Shown here: one piece after another, positions 9,180 through 16,000 of the stretch
How positions within the stretch are numbered: position 1 is the first letter of the stretch
Layout of the letters: every line of letters begins with the position of its first letter
From: an uncultured Azospirillum sp.
GTDB taxonomy: Bacteria; Pseudomonadota; Alphaproteobacteria; RF32; CAG-239
Direction of reading: 5' to 3'
NCBI GenBank assembly: GCA_900539605.1
Contig: UQCS01000014.1
Span: 1-36,673, forward strand
DNA: 36,673 nucleotides
Translations under genes and position numbers: made by a program
The notes under the pieces: model-generated
What the model was told of the DNA's origin: nothing
Database searches by the model: none
Seen by the model: the letters and a program-made list of their open reading frames with translations, nothing else

Positions 9180-10109
9180 ATGGAAAAAATTGCAACTTTT
9201 ACCACACCGGAAACCCGGTTCTTGTCGAACTTCTATCCCTACAAAAAAGACGGAAGTAAATATGAGTTTCCGACCAAGGTCGGTTCTTTGCTCTGCAGCG
9301 ACAAAATAGAGGTTTTTCTCGAAGGCCTTTGTTTCGATTGTACCGAAAACGCCTATCAGGCAGCCAAAACCAAGGACATTGAACTGCGCAAAAAATTCGT
9401 AACCATGTCTCCTTACGAGGCCAAAGCTTACTGGAACAGCAAAGAAGACCAAATCCGCGAGGACTGGGACAATGTCAAATATCAGATTCTGAAAAATCTG
9501 AACTGCCAGAAGTTTAGCCGGCATCTGCCGCTGATGCACATGCTCGTTCAAACCGGCGATGCCGTTCTTGAAGAAGGCAACACATGGGGAGACACCTACT
9601 GGGGTATCTGCGACGGCGTCGGTGAGAACAATCTCGGCAAAATTCTGATGGAAATCCGCGACACCCTGCCGTTTCCTGTTCTGTACAAAAACGGCAACGG
9701 CAATCTCGAACTGAGCACCCAGAGAAGGAGCGACTTGACTCCGATCGGGATGTTTCCTTTCAAAGACCAGCCGTCTTTGCTGCTACATCTGGCCGATCGC
9801 AAAATGACCTTTGAAGAAGGAATTGCCTACTACAAAAAATTCCGGAACATGCATTCCGACAATAACGGCATTGATCTTCAGTGGCAGATCAGCGACTGGG
9901 CAACGGCATGGGGAGTTCGGCTCTGCGAACGCGATATCCTGAATTTTCAGGTTCAGATGGGAATAGAAGCTTTCTTTCGCGCCTCTTCTTATATCGAGAA
10001 GGTTAAAAACGACTTTCTCACTCAAACCACATGGCTTGATCTGAGAAAGGATAAGCGCGACTGCCAGCCGCTTCAGATTATTCTGACGGCAGAGTTTCAG
10101 AGAAAGTGA
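9180..10109 (+). CDS. NADAR-domain protein with C-terminal extension
   Basis: The first 160 residues match the NADAR (YbiA/RibX, COG3236) family: FLSNFYP near residue 15, ENAYQAAK near 58, a central helix pair with NCQKFSRHLPL, and a closing GDTYWGI...GENNLGKILMEIR. Known members hydrolyse N-glycosidic bonds in riboflavin intermediates, and some reverse ADP-ribosylation of guanine made by DarT-type toxins. Residues about 165-309 are an additional, unrecognised domain starting LSTQRRSDLTPIG and rich in Trp, Asp and Lys. The family's usual length is about 150-190, so this is a genuine extension. No strong ribosome binding site is visible. The gene has its own promoter and terminator; no DarT-like toxin gene is adjacent. 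Substrate is unknown. Confidence 0.75.
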   Translation: MEKIATFTTPETRFLSNFYPYKKDGSKYEFPTKVGSLLCSDKIEVFLEGLCFDCTENAYQAAKTKDIELRKKFVTMSPYEAKAYWNSKEDQIREDWDNVKYQILKNLNCQKFSRHLPLMHMLVQTGDAVLEEGNTWGDTYWGICDGVGENNLGKILMEIRDTLPFPVLYKNGNGNLELSTQRRSDLTPIGMFPFKDQPSLLLHLADRKMTFEEGIAYYKKFRNMHSDNNGIDLQWQISDWATAWGVRLCERDILNFQVQMGIEAFFRASSYIEKVKNDFLTQTTWLDLRKDKRDCQPLQIILTAEFQRK

Positions 10110-10158
10110 ACTAATCAAAGGAACCCTGCGTCGGACGCATGGTTTTCTTGACGCACTC

Positions 10159-10192
10159 AAGCGGGAATTGAATTATCAATTCCCGCTTTTTG
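10159..10192 (+). terminator. terminator after the NADAR gene
   Basis: A perfect 13-base-pair hairpin (AAGCGGGAATTGA and complement, 4-base loop ATTA) is followed by a T run. It lies 50 bases after the stop of the NADAR gene. Confidence 0.9.
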
Positions 10193-10241
10193 TATATTTC
10201 TTTTTTGGCAACTCCGTTTTTGTTTTTTGTCAAATTTTGGC

Positions 10242-10270
10242 TTGATTTTCTGCCGCGGTTATGCTATAGA
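10242..10270 (+). promoter_or_regulatory. promoter of the 183-residue unknown gene
   Basis: TTGATT (10242-10247) and TATAGA (10265-10270) are spaced by 17 bases. The predicted start near 10277 leaves a short leader before the ATG at 10315. Confidence 0.6.
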
Positions 10271-10314
10271 AAATTTTAGTAAATTATTATTAACAGAATT
10301 AAACACTATGCCAT

Positions 10315-10866
10315 ATGAAAAGAAATGACGTATTTCCTGCCTTTGCCCAGAAGCTGGGTATTGACAGAAGAAAGTTGCAGGAGCAAAACCTCGGCGACGG
10401 AAAAATCTACCTGCCTTACTTTCAGGACATTTTCACCAACATCAAAAAAAAGCTGAAAGAAGAGCGGGAGAACTATGATACGGTAGACGAATTCAGCAAC
10501 AAATCCGCTTCTCCGTGGTCTTATCTCGATCCGAGAGCGCCGGTGCTGACTTTGGCTCGTCTGCTTACCCTGCATTCCGGAAGAACAGCCTCCAGGATTC
10601 GCGCGGAATGTACCCGCCCTCTGATCACGGCTGATTTGCTATGGAAGTTTTTGGCTGTGCAGATGGAAACTTCCGTCGACCGCCTCAATCCGGAAATGAA
10701 AGTACGGGAAATCAGGCTGCCGCTGGCCGGCCATGACAAACATTCGTGGCTGACTTTCGTCATCTGGGCTGACAATTTGTTCGGAGACGGTACCCTCGCC
10801 GCCAAAAGCGATCAACTTGCCGACCTCCACGTTACCGAGCTGTTCGGGTTTTGGATCCGTTCCTGA
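10315..10866 (+). CDS. hypothetical protein, unrecognised
   Basis: I do not recognise this 183-residue protein. It has no signal peptide or membrane segment. It begins with a basic, amphipathic region (KLGIDRRKLQEQNLG), continues with a Lys/Glu-rich helix (TNIKKKLKEERENYD), and has a middle segment LTLARLLTLHSGRTASRIRAEC that could be helix-turn-helix-like but is not convincing as such. The C-terminal third is more hydrophobic and includes SWLTFVIWADNLFGDG. It is a monocistronic unit with its own promoter and terminator, beside the NADAR gene but not cotranscribed with it. Codon use resembles the neighbours, and the strong flanking signals make it a real gene. Confidence 0.65.
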   Translation: MKRNDVFPAFAQKLGIDRRKLQEQNLGDGKIYLPYFQDIFTNIKKKLKEERENYDTVDEFSNKSASPWSYLDPRAPVLTLARLLTLHSGRTASRIRAECTRPLITADLLWKFLAVQMETSVDRLNPEMKVREIRLPLAGHDKHSWLTFVIWADNLFGDGTLAAKSDQLADLHVTELFGFWIRS

Positions 10867-10883
10867 CCTTGCAACCGCATTTC

Positions 10884-10916
10884 AAAAGAGAAACCTTAAC
10901 CGGTTTCTCTTTTTTT
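10884..10916 (+). terminator. terminator after the 183-residue gene
   Basis: A stem AAAAGAGAAACC/GGTTTCTCTTTT with a 6-base loop ends in a T run, 18 bases after the stop. It separates this gene from xerD, which is read toward it. Confidence 0.9.
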
Positions 10917-10960
10917 ATCGGCATAGCTCTGCCTGCTTTCTCACAAAAGCTCTTTCGATT

Positions 10961-11863
10961 TTATTCGCTGATTTTTCCCAACGGATGTTTTTGCAATACC
11001 GTATCAATCAACTGCTGCGACACGATATGGGTATAAATTTCGGTGGTAGAAATATCTTCGTGCCCCAACAGTTTCTGCACGCTGCGCAAATCTACGCGGC
11101 GGTTAAGCAAATGGGTGGCAAACGAATGCCGCAGAACGTGGGGAGAAATCTGCGCCGGCGGAATACCGACTTCGACCGCCAGGTTTTTGAGGTTTTTGAA
11201 AAAGTTGTCACGGGTAATATGCCCCGATGCCGAGCGCCGGGAAGGAAACAGCCAGGGCGAACCGCTTTTTCCGACATACTGCTGCCGTTGCCTGACATAG
11301 CGCAAAATGATGCCGAGCGCCGCATCCGCCACCGGAATCAGCCGCTCTTTGCTGCCTTTGCCCATAATTAAAATCTGTTTTTTTTCAAAATTGATGCAGT
11401 TTTCCGGCAATCCTACCAACTCAGAGACCCGCAAACCACAGGCATACATCAGCGCAAACATAGCCGTCAGCCGTTGGCGGGCAAAATCTTCGCCCTTTTC
11501 CGCCGTCTCCAGCAGCCGTTTGATTTCTGCCGCGGTTAAAAACTTGGGCAGTGTTTTTTCACGCCGCGGCGACAAAATCCCGGCGGTCGGATTTTCGCCG
11601 ATTTCTTTTTCCGAATACAAAAACTTATAGAATTCCCGCAGAGCCGACAACTTACGGGCCTGCGTCCGGGGTGCAAAACCGCGTTGTGCCAAATATTGCG
11701 CAAAAGCGGAAATATCCCGCTCTTCTGCCCGCGTCGCATCGGTACCGAAAAACTCGAAAAACTGCAAAATATCACGCCGATAGGCTTCGAGCGTATTTTG
11801 CGCCGCGCCTTTTTCCGCCGCCATCATTTCAAGAAAGTTTTCCAGATTCTGTCCCGTCATCAC
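10961..11863 (-). CDS. xerD: tyrosine recombinase XerD/XerC
   Basis: Site-specific recombinase that resolves chromosome dimers at dif with its partner. The 300-residue product has an N-terminal SAM-like core-binding domain (1-95) and a C-terminal catalytic domain with all expected residues: Arg145 (ACGLRVSEL), Lys169 (MGKGSKERL), His242 and Arg245 (HVLRHSF), His268 (LLGHEDIS) and the nucleophile Tyr277 (TEIYTHI). Full-length similarity and the absence of adjacent att-like repeats or phage genes point to the chromosomal Xer enzyme, not a phage integrase; XerD against XerC cannot be settled by eye. The start is GTG at 11863 or ATG at 11860; it lies 5-8 bases from the upstream small gene, suggesting cotranscription. 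Confidence 0.88.
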   Translation of the reverse strand: MMTGQNLENFLEMMAAEKGAAQNTLEAYRRDILQFFEFFGTDATRAEERDISAFAQYLAQRGFAPRTQARKLSALREFYKFLYSEKEIGENPTAGILSPRREKTLPKFLTAAEIKRLLETAEKGEDFARQRLTAMFALMYACGLRVSELVGLPENCINFEKKQILIMGKGSKERLIPVADAALGIILRYVRQRQQYVGKSGSPWLFPSRRSASGHITRDNFFKNLKNLAVEVGIPPAQISPHVLRHSFATHLLNRRVDLRSVQKLLGHEDISTTEIYTHIVSQQLIDTVLQKHPLGKISE

Positions 11864-11868
11864 ATCGC

Positions 11869-12009
11869 CTATCCGGCAAAAGTATTTTCCAGCGGATGTT
11901 CAACTTTTTCGGGCGTGAATGGAATCTCCCGCGAAATCACCCACAATACCGCGGCGGCGACCACTGCCGCAATTACATAAAACCAGGTTTTGCTGCTTTT
12001 CTGACGCAT
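11869..12009 (-). CDS. 46-residue single-pass membrane protein
   Basis: A short open frame starting at the ATG at 12009 encodes MRQKSSKTW, a hydrophobic segment of about 17 residues (FYVIAAVVAAAVLWVIS), and a polar tail ending ENTFAG. Positively charged N-terminus and single helix predict an inner-membrane protein with the tail outside. The stop lies 5 bases before the GTG of xerD, which suggests one transcript and argues that the frame is real. No function can be assigned. Confidence 0.6.
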   Translation of the reverse strand: MRQKSSKTWFYVIAAVVAAAVLWVISREIPFTPEKVEHPLENTFAG

Positions 12010-12034
12010 ATTTTCACCTTTTGCAAAAAAAATA

Positions 12035-12062
12035 TTGATAAAATTTAAACTGTTTATATTAT
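12035..12062 (+). promoter_or_regulatory. promoter of aroK
   Basis: TTGATA (12035-12040) is followed after 16 bases by TATTAT (12057-12062), giving a start about 28 bases before the aroK ATG. It lies in the divergent spacer between aroK and the small xerD-linked gene. Confidence 0.55.
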
Positions 12063-12096
12063 GACATCAAATATTTGAAATAAAGATTAACAAACC

Positions 12097-12666
12097 ATGC
12101 AAAACGATAAAATAATTTTACTTGTCGGCCTGATGGGAAGCGGTAAAACCAGTGTCGGCAAACGTCTGGCCAAAAAACTCGGACTGCCCTTCGTTGACGG
12201 CGATCAGGAAATTGAAAAAGCTGCCGGTCTGCCGCTGGTTGACGTTTTGAAATGCTTCGGCGAAGAAGAATACCGTGCCGGTGAAGAACGGGTGATGAAA
12301 CGGCTGCTGCAGGGCGAACCCTGCGTGCTTGCTTCCGGCGGCGGATCCTTTGTCCCGCAGCAAACCCGGGAACTGGCGCGGCGTTATGCCATCACCGTGT
12401 GGCTCAAAGCCGATCTCGACATTCTTTATCACCGCACCTCGGGCCGCAAACACCGCCCGTTTATAGAAGGTAACGACCAGCATCTAAAAAACAAACTCGA
12501 GAAATATATCCAGGAAGAATATCCTTATTATTCCGAAGCCGACATCGTGGTCGAAACCCGCGAAGAAATGGTTGACCGCACCGTCGAACGGGTGATTGAA
12601 GCAATCCGCGGTTTCAGCGGCCGCACCGGAGACGAAAAAGCTGCCGATATTGCGCACGCCCTGTAA
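12097..12666 (+). CDS. aroK: shikimate kinase
   Basis: Phosphorylates shikimate with ATP in the aromatic amino acid pathway. The 189-residue cytosolic protein has the P-loop GLMGSGKT at 11-18, the FVDGDQEIE motif (shikimate binding and Mg), the GGGSFV stretch near residue 80 that contacts shikimate, and the LID segment SGRKHRPF. Length agrees with the family (about 170-200). It is unusual only in that aroB, a frequent downstream partner in alphaproteobacteria, is missing; rpsB follows after 180 bases behind its own leader. Confidence 0.93.
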   Translation: MQNDKIILLVGLMGSGKTSVGKRLAKKLGLPFVDGDQEIEKAAGLPLVDVLKCFGEEEYRAGEERVMKRLLQGEPCVLASGGGSFVPQQTRELARRYAITVWLKADLDILYHRTSGRKHRPFIEGNDQHLKNKLEKYIQEEYPYYSEADIVVETREEMVDRTVERVIEAIRGFSGRTGDEKAADIAHAL

Positions 12667-12674
12667 TATTTTTC

Positions 12675-12701
12675 TTGCCAAATAAAATATTTAGGTATAA
12701 A
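12675..12701 (+). promoter_or_regulatory. possible rpsB promoter
   Basis: TTGCCA (12675-12680) and TATAAA (12696-12701) stand 15 bases apart, shorter than ideal, just upstream of the rpsB leader. A shifted -10 would give 17. The assignment is tentative. Confidence 0.4.
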
Positions 12702-12709
12702 TATAGCCC

Positions 12710-12846
12710 CGATATCGGAGATTCGATATCCATTTAACATTAATTCACACGCAGGCGCGGCGGAACCGTTTTCGGCTTTCGCTCCGGTGCTTGGCAACAA
12801 GCCAGAAAGCCTGCGGAGGTTTAACCGGAAAATAAAGGATATAAAT
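12710..12846 (+). ncRNA. structured rpsB leader (putative S2 autoregulatory element)
   Basis: The leader first contains a small hairpin (GATATCG with CGATATC, 12710-12730 region). A 7-base-pair long-range stem, CGCAGGC at 12750-12756 with GCCTGCG at 12809-12815, encloses a GC-rich internal hairpin (around CCGTTTTCGG) and a second one around CTTGGCAACAAGCC. The purine-rich AAAGGAT ribosome binding site and ATG follow. Leaders that bind S2 and repress rpsB-tsf are known in proteobacteria; that this one does so is inference from position and structure. Confidence 0.5.
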
Positions 12847-13695
12847 ATGTCACTTCCTAAATTTACAATCCGTCAGATGATTGAAAACGGCGTTCATTTC
12901 GGACACCACGCCCGTCGTTGGAACCCGAAAATGAACAGCTACATCTACGGTAAAAAAGACAATGTTCACATTATCGACTTGCAGCAGACCTATCCGATGC
13001 TGTACACGGCTTTGAGTGCAGCCAAAGAAATTGCCGCCAACGGCGGTAAGGTTCTGTTTGTCGGCACCAAAAGACAGGCTCAGGACATCATCAGAGAAAA
13101 CGCCGAAAGATGCGGACAGTATTATGTAAACTACCGTTGGCTCGGCGGCATGCTCACCAACTGGAAAACCGTTTACAAATCGATTTCCCGTCTGGTCAAA
13201 CTGAACGAAATGTTCGAAAATAACGCCACCGAAGGCTACACCAAAAAAGAACTGCTCAATCTGCGCAAAGAGCAGGATAAGCTGGCTAAAGAACTCAGCG
13301 GTGTTATGAACATGGGCGGTCAGCCGGACCTCTTGTTTGTCGTTGACATGCCGAAAGAAGACCTGGCAATTAAAGAAGCCAAAAAACTCGGTATCCCGGT
13401 TATCGCAATTGCCGATACTAACGCTGATCCGACTTTGGTTGACTTCCCGGTTCCTGGCAATGACGATGCCATTCGCGCCATTCAGTTCTATTGCGAACTG
13501 GTATCTTCCGCTGTTTTGGACGGTATTCAGGCCGAAATCGCCGCTCAGGGCGTTAAGGTAGACGAAATTGTTGCCGACGCCGATGCCAAACCGGCCAAGA
13601 AAAAAGCCGCGACCAAAGAAAACAACGAAGAAGAAGCCGAGGCTCCCAAAGAAGCCAAAAAAGCTTCCGCCAAAAAAGCTAAAGCTGCCGAATAA
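12847..13695 (+). CDS. rpsB: 30S ribosomal protein S2
   Basis: Small-subunit ribosomal protein needed for S1 and late assembly. The 282-residue product has the family's opening KFTIRQMIENGVHFGHHARRWNPKM, the GTKRQAQD and RWLGGMLTNWKT motifs, and PVIAIADTNADP. The start at 12847 was chosen because MSLPKFTIRQ is the usual N-terminus and AAAGGAT lies just upstream; an in-frame ATG at 12787 lies inside the leader stem. After the globular core (about residue 240) is an Ala/Lys/Glu-rich tail of roughly 40 residues (AKKKAA, EEEAEAPKEA, KKASAKKAKAAE), longer than in E. coli. It forms the usual rpsB-tsf operon. Confidence 0.98.
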   Translation: MSLPKFTIRQMIENGVHFGHHARRWNPKMNSYIYGKKDNVHIIDLQQTYPMLYTALSAAKEIAANGGKVLFVGTKRQAQDIIRENAERCGQYYVNYRWLGGMLTNWKTVYKSISRLVKLNEMFENNATEGYTKKELLNLRKEQDKLAKELSGVMNMGGQPDLLFVVDMPKEDLAIKEAKKLGIPVIAIADTNADPTLVDFPVPGNDDAIRAIQFYCELVSSAVLDGIQAEIAAQGVKVDEIVADADAKPAKKKAATKENNEEEAEAPKEAKKASAKKAKAAE

Positions 13696-13723
13696 TTTGC
13701 AGCTGACAAATTAGCAACTCATC

Positions 13724-13762
13724 AATGGCGGTATTTTAGACCCTAAAATATCGCCATTTTAA
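13724..13762 (+). terminator. rpsB-tsf intercistronic hairpin
   Basis: A 16-base-pair stem with one mismatch (AATGGCGGTATTTTAG at 13724-13739, partner 13743-13758, 3-base loop) ends in TTTTAA. Its placement between rpsB and tsf suggests a partial terminator or RNA processing site that lowers tsf relative to rpsB. Confidence 0.65.
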
Positions 13763-13792
13763 TTCAAACATCAGATTGGGGAATTAGAAAAA

Positions 13793-14719
13793 ATGACCGA
13801 AATTACTGCCGCTATGGTAAAAGAATTGAGAGAATCCACCAGCGCCGGAATGCTTGACTGCAAAAAGGCTCTGGTCGAAGCTCAGGGCGATATGGAAAAA
13901 GCCGTTGACTGGCTGCGTAAAAAAGGCCTCGCTTCTGCAGCTAAAAAAGCAAGCCGTGTGGCCGCCGAAGGACTGGTTGCCGTTGCTGTTGACGGTAACA
14001 AGGGCGCCGTGGTCGAAGTCAACTCAGAAACTGACTTTGTCGCCAAAAACGAAATCTTTCAGGAATATGTCGAAGACGCTGCTCTGGTTGCCTTGATGAA
14101 CAACGGCGAACTGTGCGATATGAAAAACTTCCAGTGCCCGAAAGTTCATAAGTCTTTTGAAGAACGCCTGACCGATATGATTGCCAAAATCGGTGAAAAC
14201 ATGAACCTGCGCCGCGCCAAAGTGGTTGAAGTCGGCGAAGGTGTGGTTGCACCCTATGTTCACAATGTTGCCCGCAACAATCTCGGCAAAATCGGTGTGC
14301 TGGTTGCCTTGGAATCGACTGCCGACAAAGCTAAACTGGCCGAACTGGGCAAACACATTGCGATGCATATTGCCGCTTCACAGCCGCAGTTTTTGACCAT
14401 TGCCGATGTTGATCCGGCTGCCGTTGAACACGAAAAATCCATTTTCGTCGACCAGGCCAAAGCCTCGGGCAAACCGGAACACATCATTGAAAAAATGGTT
14501 GAAGGCCGCGTTAAGAAATACTATGACGAAGTTGTTTTGGAAGAACAGGCCTACATTATGGATCCGGACAAAAAGGTTAAACAGATTATTGCCGACGCTG
14601 CCAAGGAATTAGGCACCGACGTCAAAATCAAAGACTTTGCCTGCTTCAAACTGGGTGAAGGCATCCAGAAAAAAGAAGAAGACTTTGCTGCCGAAGTTGC
14701 CGCTCAGCTTGGCAAGTAA
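13793..14719 (+). CDS. tsf: elongation factor Ts
   Basis: Guanine-nucleotide exchange factor for EF-Tu. The 308-residue cytosolic protein starts with the UBA-like domain containing VKELRESTSAGMLDCKKALVEA, followed by GLVAVAVDGNKGAVVEVNSETDFVAKN (core subdomain, TDFVAKN is the family signature) and later HIAMHIAASQP. Length is somewhat above the E. coli 283. GGGGAATTAG precedes the ATG. It is the second gene of the rpsB-tsf operon; pyrH and frr, usual downstream genes, do not follow, and a strong terminator closes the unit. Confidence 0.98.
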   Translation: MTEITAAMVKELRESTSAGMLDCKKALVEAQGDMEKAVDWLRKKGLASAAKKASRVAAEGLVAVAVDGNKGAVVEVNSETDFVAKNEIFQEYVEDAALVALMNNGELCDMKNFQCPKVHKSFEERLTDMIAKIGENMNLRRAKVVEVGEGVVAPYVHNVARNNLGKIGVLVALESTADKAKLAELGKHIAMHIAASQPQFLTIADVDPAAVEHEKSIFVDQAKASGKPEHIIEKMVEGRVKKYYDEVVLEEQAYIMDPDKKVKQIIADAAKELGTDVKIKDFACFKLGEGIQKKEEDFAAEVAAQLGK

Positions 14720-14748
14720 TTGCTTTCTTTTCTTAGATAAGAAGAATG

Positions 14749-14776
14749 AAACGCTCCGTTTTTCGGAGCGTTTTTT
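14749..14776 (+). terminator. terminator after tsf
   Basis: A perfect 10-base-pair hairpin AAACGCTCCG/CGGAGCGTTT with a 5-base loop is followed by TTTTTT (14771-14776), 30 bases after the stop. The repeat element begins directly after its T run. Confidence 0.92.
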
Positions 14777-14905
14777 ATGATTCAAACGTCTGCATAAGCA
14801 GGGAGATATAGCCATTCCAACCCGGTCATCAGGCTCACGCAACCTTTGGGCCGAGCTAATGTCGTTGGGAACAGTTAACGACTTGCGTTAGTTCGTGGAA
14901 GTTTT
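14777..14905 (+). repeat. repeat element copy 1 (putative structured RNA)
   Basis: This 129-base stretch begins immediately after the tsf terminator T run and is about three-quarters identical over its first half to 35323-35460. It contains three hairpins conserved in both copies: 14801-14818 (GGGA/TTCC, 10-base loop), 14856-14868 (CTAAT/GTTGG, 3-base loop) and 14878-14896 (ACGA/TCGT, 11-base loop with CTTGCGTTAG). Each has a pair that differs on both sides from the other copy yet still pairs. It lacks an open frame. It lies between convergent genes (tsf and the methyltransferase). I cannot match it to a known RNA family; a mobile element is also possible. Confidence 0.7.
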
Positions 14906-15038
14906 TGTAGTAAATACGCACAGCCCCCACCGTTTGGATGGTGGAACCTTCACGATGATGATGCGAAGAAAACTATTTCAAACGATCCGTAGTTTACCGG
15001 AAGAAGCCGCTCCGCCCGACGCCTGAGTTGCACCTAAA
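14906..15038. other. non-coding spacer downstream of repeat copy 1
   Basis: No coding frame is convincing here. It contains a possible hairpin CCACC/GGTGG around 14930-14945 and a weak CTTC/GAAG hairpin near 14947-14970. It is not clearly shared with the second repeat copy, apart from a short GTTTACCGGAAGA-like stretch near 14992. Confidence 0.4.
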
Positions 15039-15782
15039 CTAATCTTTTTTCACAACTGCCTTAACCAACAGCATCATCGGGCGGCGCAATTCATCTTTCA
15101 TACCCGGCATCTCAATCATTTCTTTTGACGGCACGGCTTCTTCAACCACTTTCAGTTCAAAGCCGTTGTTCAATAATCCCATCAAAATTTGCGTAAGCGT
15201 ATGATGCTGTTTGATCACATCACAACCCAAAAAACGCGTATGGCGTTCCCCCGGTATAAAATAATCATCAATCGCCCAATACCGCGGCTTGCCCTCACCG
15301 GTATAAATCCAATCCTGCCCGATTCCCGCCGTAAAAACAGGATGCTCGATATTAAAAAGGAAAATGCCGTCACGTTTTAAAGTTCTATATACTTTTTGAA
15401 ACACTTCCTCTAAATTTTCTATATAATGCAATGTCAGATTAGAAACAACCACATCCCATGTATTTTCAGGATACTCATATTCTTGCAATCCGCAAACACG
15501 ATATTCCGTTCGCGGCCCCATATTGAGTTTTTGGGCTTTTTCAATCATTTTTTGACTCAAATCAAGTCCCAAAATCTTTTTTGCTCCCTCTGCTGAAGCA
15601 AATTTGCAATGCCAACCATAGCCGCAGCCCAAATCAAGAAATGCCTTTCCGTTTAACGGAGGAATCAAAAGCCTCAGCTGATGCCATTCACCCGCAGCGC
15701 ATAAACCTTTTTGGCTACGCAACATCTTTGCATATTCATTAAAGAATTTTTCATTATCATATTCATTACTCATGATCAGCAT
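15039..15782 (-). CDS. class I SAM-dependent methyltransferase
   Basis: A 247-residue cytosolic methyltransferase of the UbiE/Methyltransf_11 type. Motif I is FLDLGCGYGWHCKFA (about 53-67), followed by ILGLDLS (acidic residue binding the ribose) and VVSNLTLHYIENL (motif for the substrate-side loop). The N-terminus SNEYDNEKFFNEYAKMLRSQKGL matches methyltransferases common in Firmicutes, and the gene is more A/T-rich than its neighbours, so horizontal transfer is possible. Start is ATG 15782 or 15773; CGGAG lies upstream but at an awkward distance for either. Substrate is unknown. It is convergent with tsf across the repeat element. Confidence 0.85.
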   Translation of the reverse strand: MLIMSNEYDNEKFFNEYAKMLRSQKGLCAAGEWHQLRLLIPPLNGKAFLDLGCGYGWHCKFASAEGAKKILGLDLSQKMIEKAQKLNMGPRTEYRVCGLQEYEYPENTWDVVVSNLTLHYIENLEEVFQKVYRTLKRDGIFLFNIEHPVFTAGIGQDWIYTGEGKPRYWAIDDYFIPGERHTRFLGCDVIKQHHTLTQILMGLLNNGFELKVVEEAVPSKEMIEMPGMKDELRRPMMLLVKAVVKKD

Positions 15783-15937
15783 TTCTCCGAATTTTTACAA
15801 AACTGTTGTAGCACAAAACAACCCCAAAATCGAGAACTATTCGCTTGTGGACGAAATAGGTGACAGCTGCACTGTTGCAGCAGTTCAATCCATTGCCGTC
15901 TGGTTTTCATATTTGCACATTTAATAATTATCCCCCA

Positions 15938-15979
15938 CAAAAATAACAAGTCTTGCTGCAACCGGCAACAAGACTTGTT
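15938..15979 (-). terminator. terminator after the 145-residue gene
   Basis: On the minus strand a perfect 11-base-pair hairpin (AACAAGTCTTG with its complement, 15945-15955 and 15969-15979) is followed by ATTTTTG. It lies 22 bases after the stop of the gene at 16001-16438. Confidence 0.85.
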
Positions 15980-16000
15980 ATAAACACACTCCCGGAGGAA

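Noticed and set aside
12787..12846. Longer S2 start at 12787
   Set aside because: The added 20 residues overlap the leader stem and do not match the family's N-terminus; the ribosome binding site is at 12847.
14777..14905. Group IIC intron remnant (they insert after terminators)
   Set aside because: Insertion position fits, but no GTGYG start, no domain V sequence and no reverse transcriptase are visible.
14777..14905. 6S RNA, tmRNA or RNase P RNA
   Set aside because: Two copies in one window and no matching conserved segments (no tag reading frame, no RNase P GAGGAAAGTC motif, no long rod with 6S bubble).
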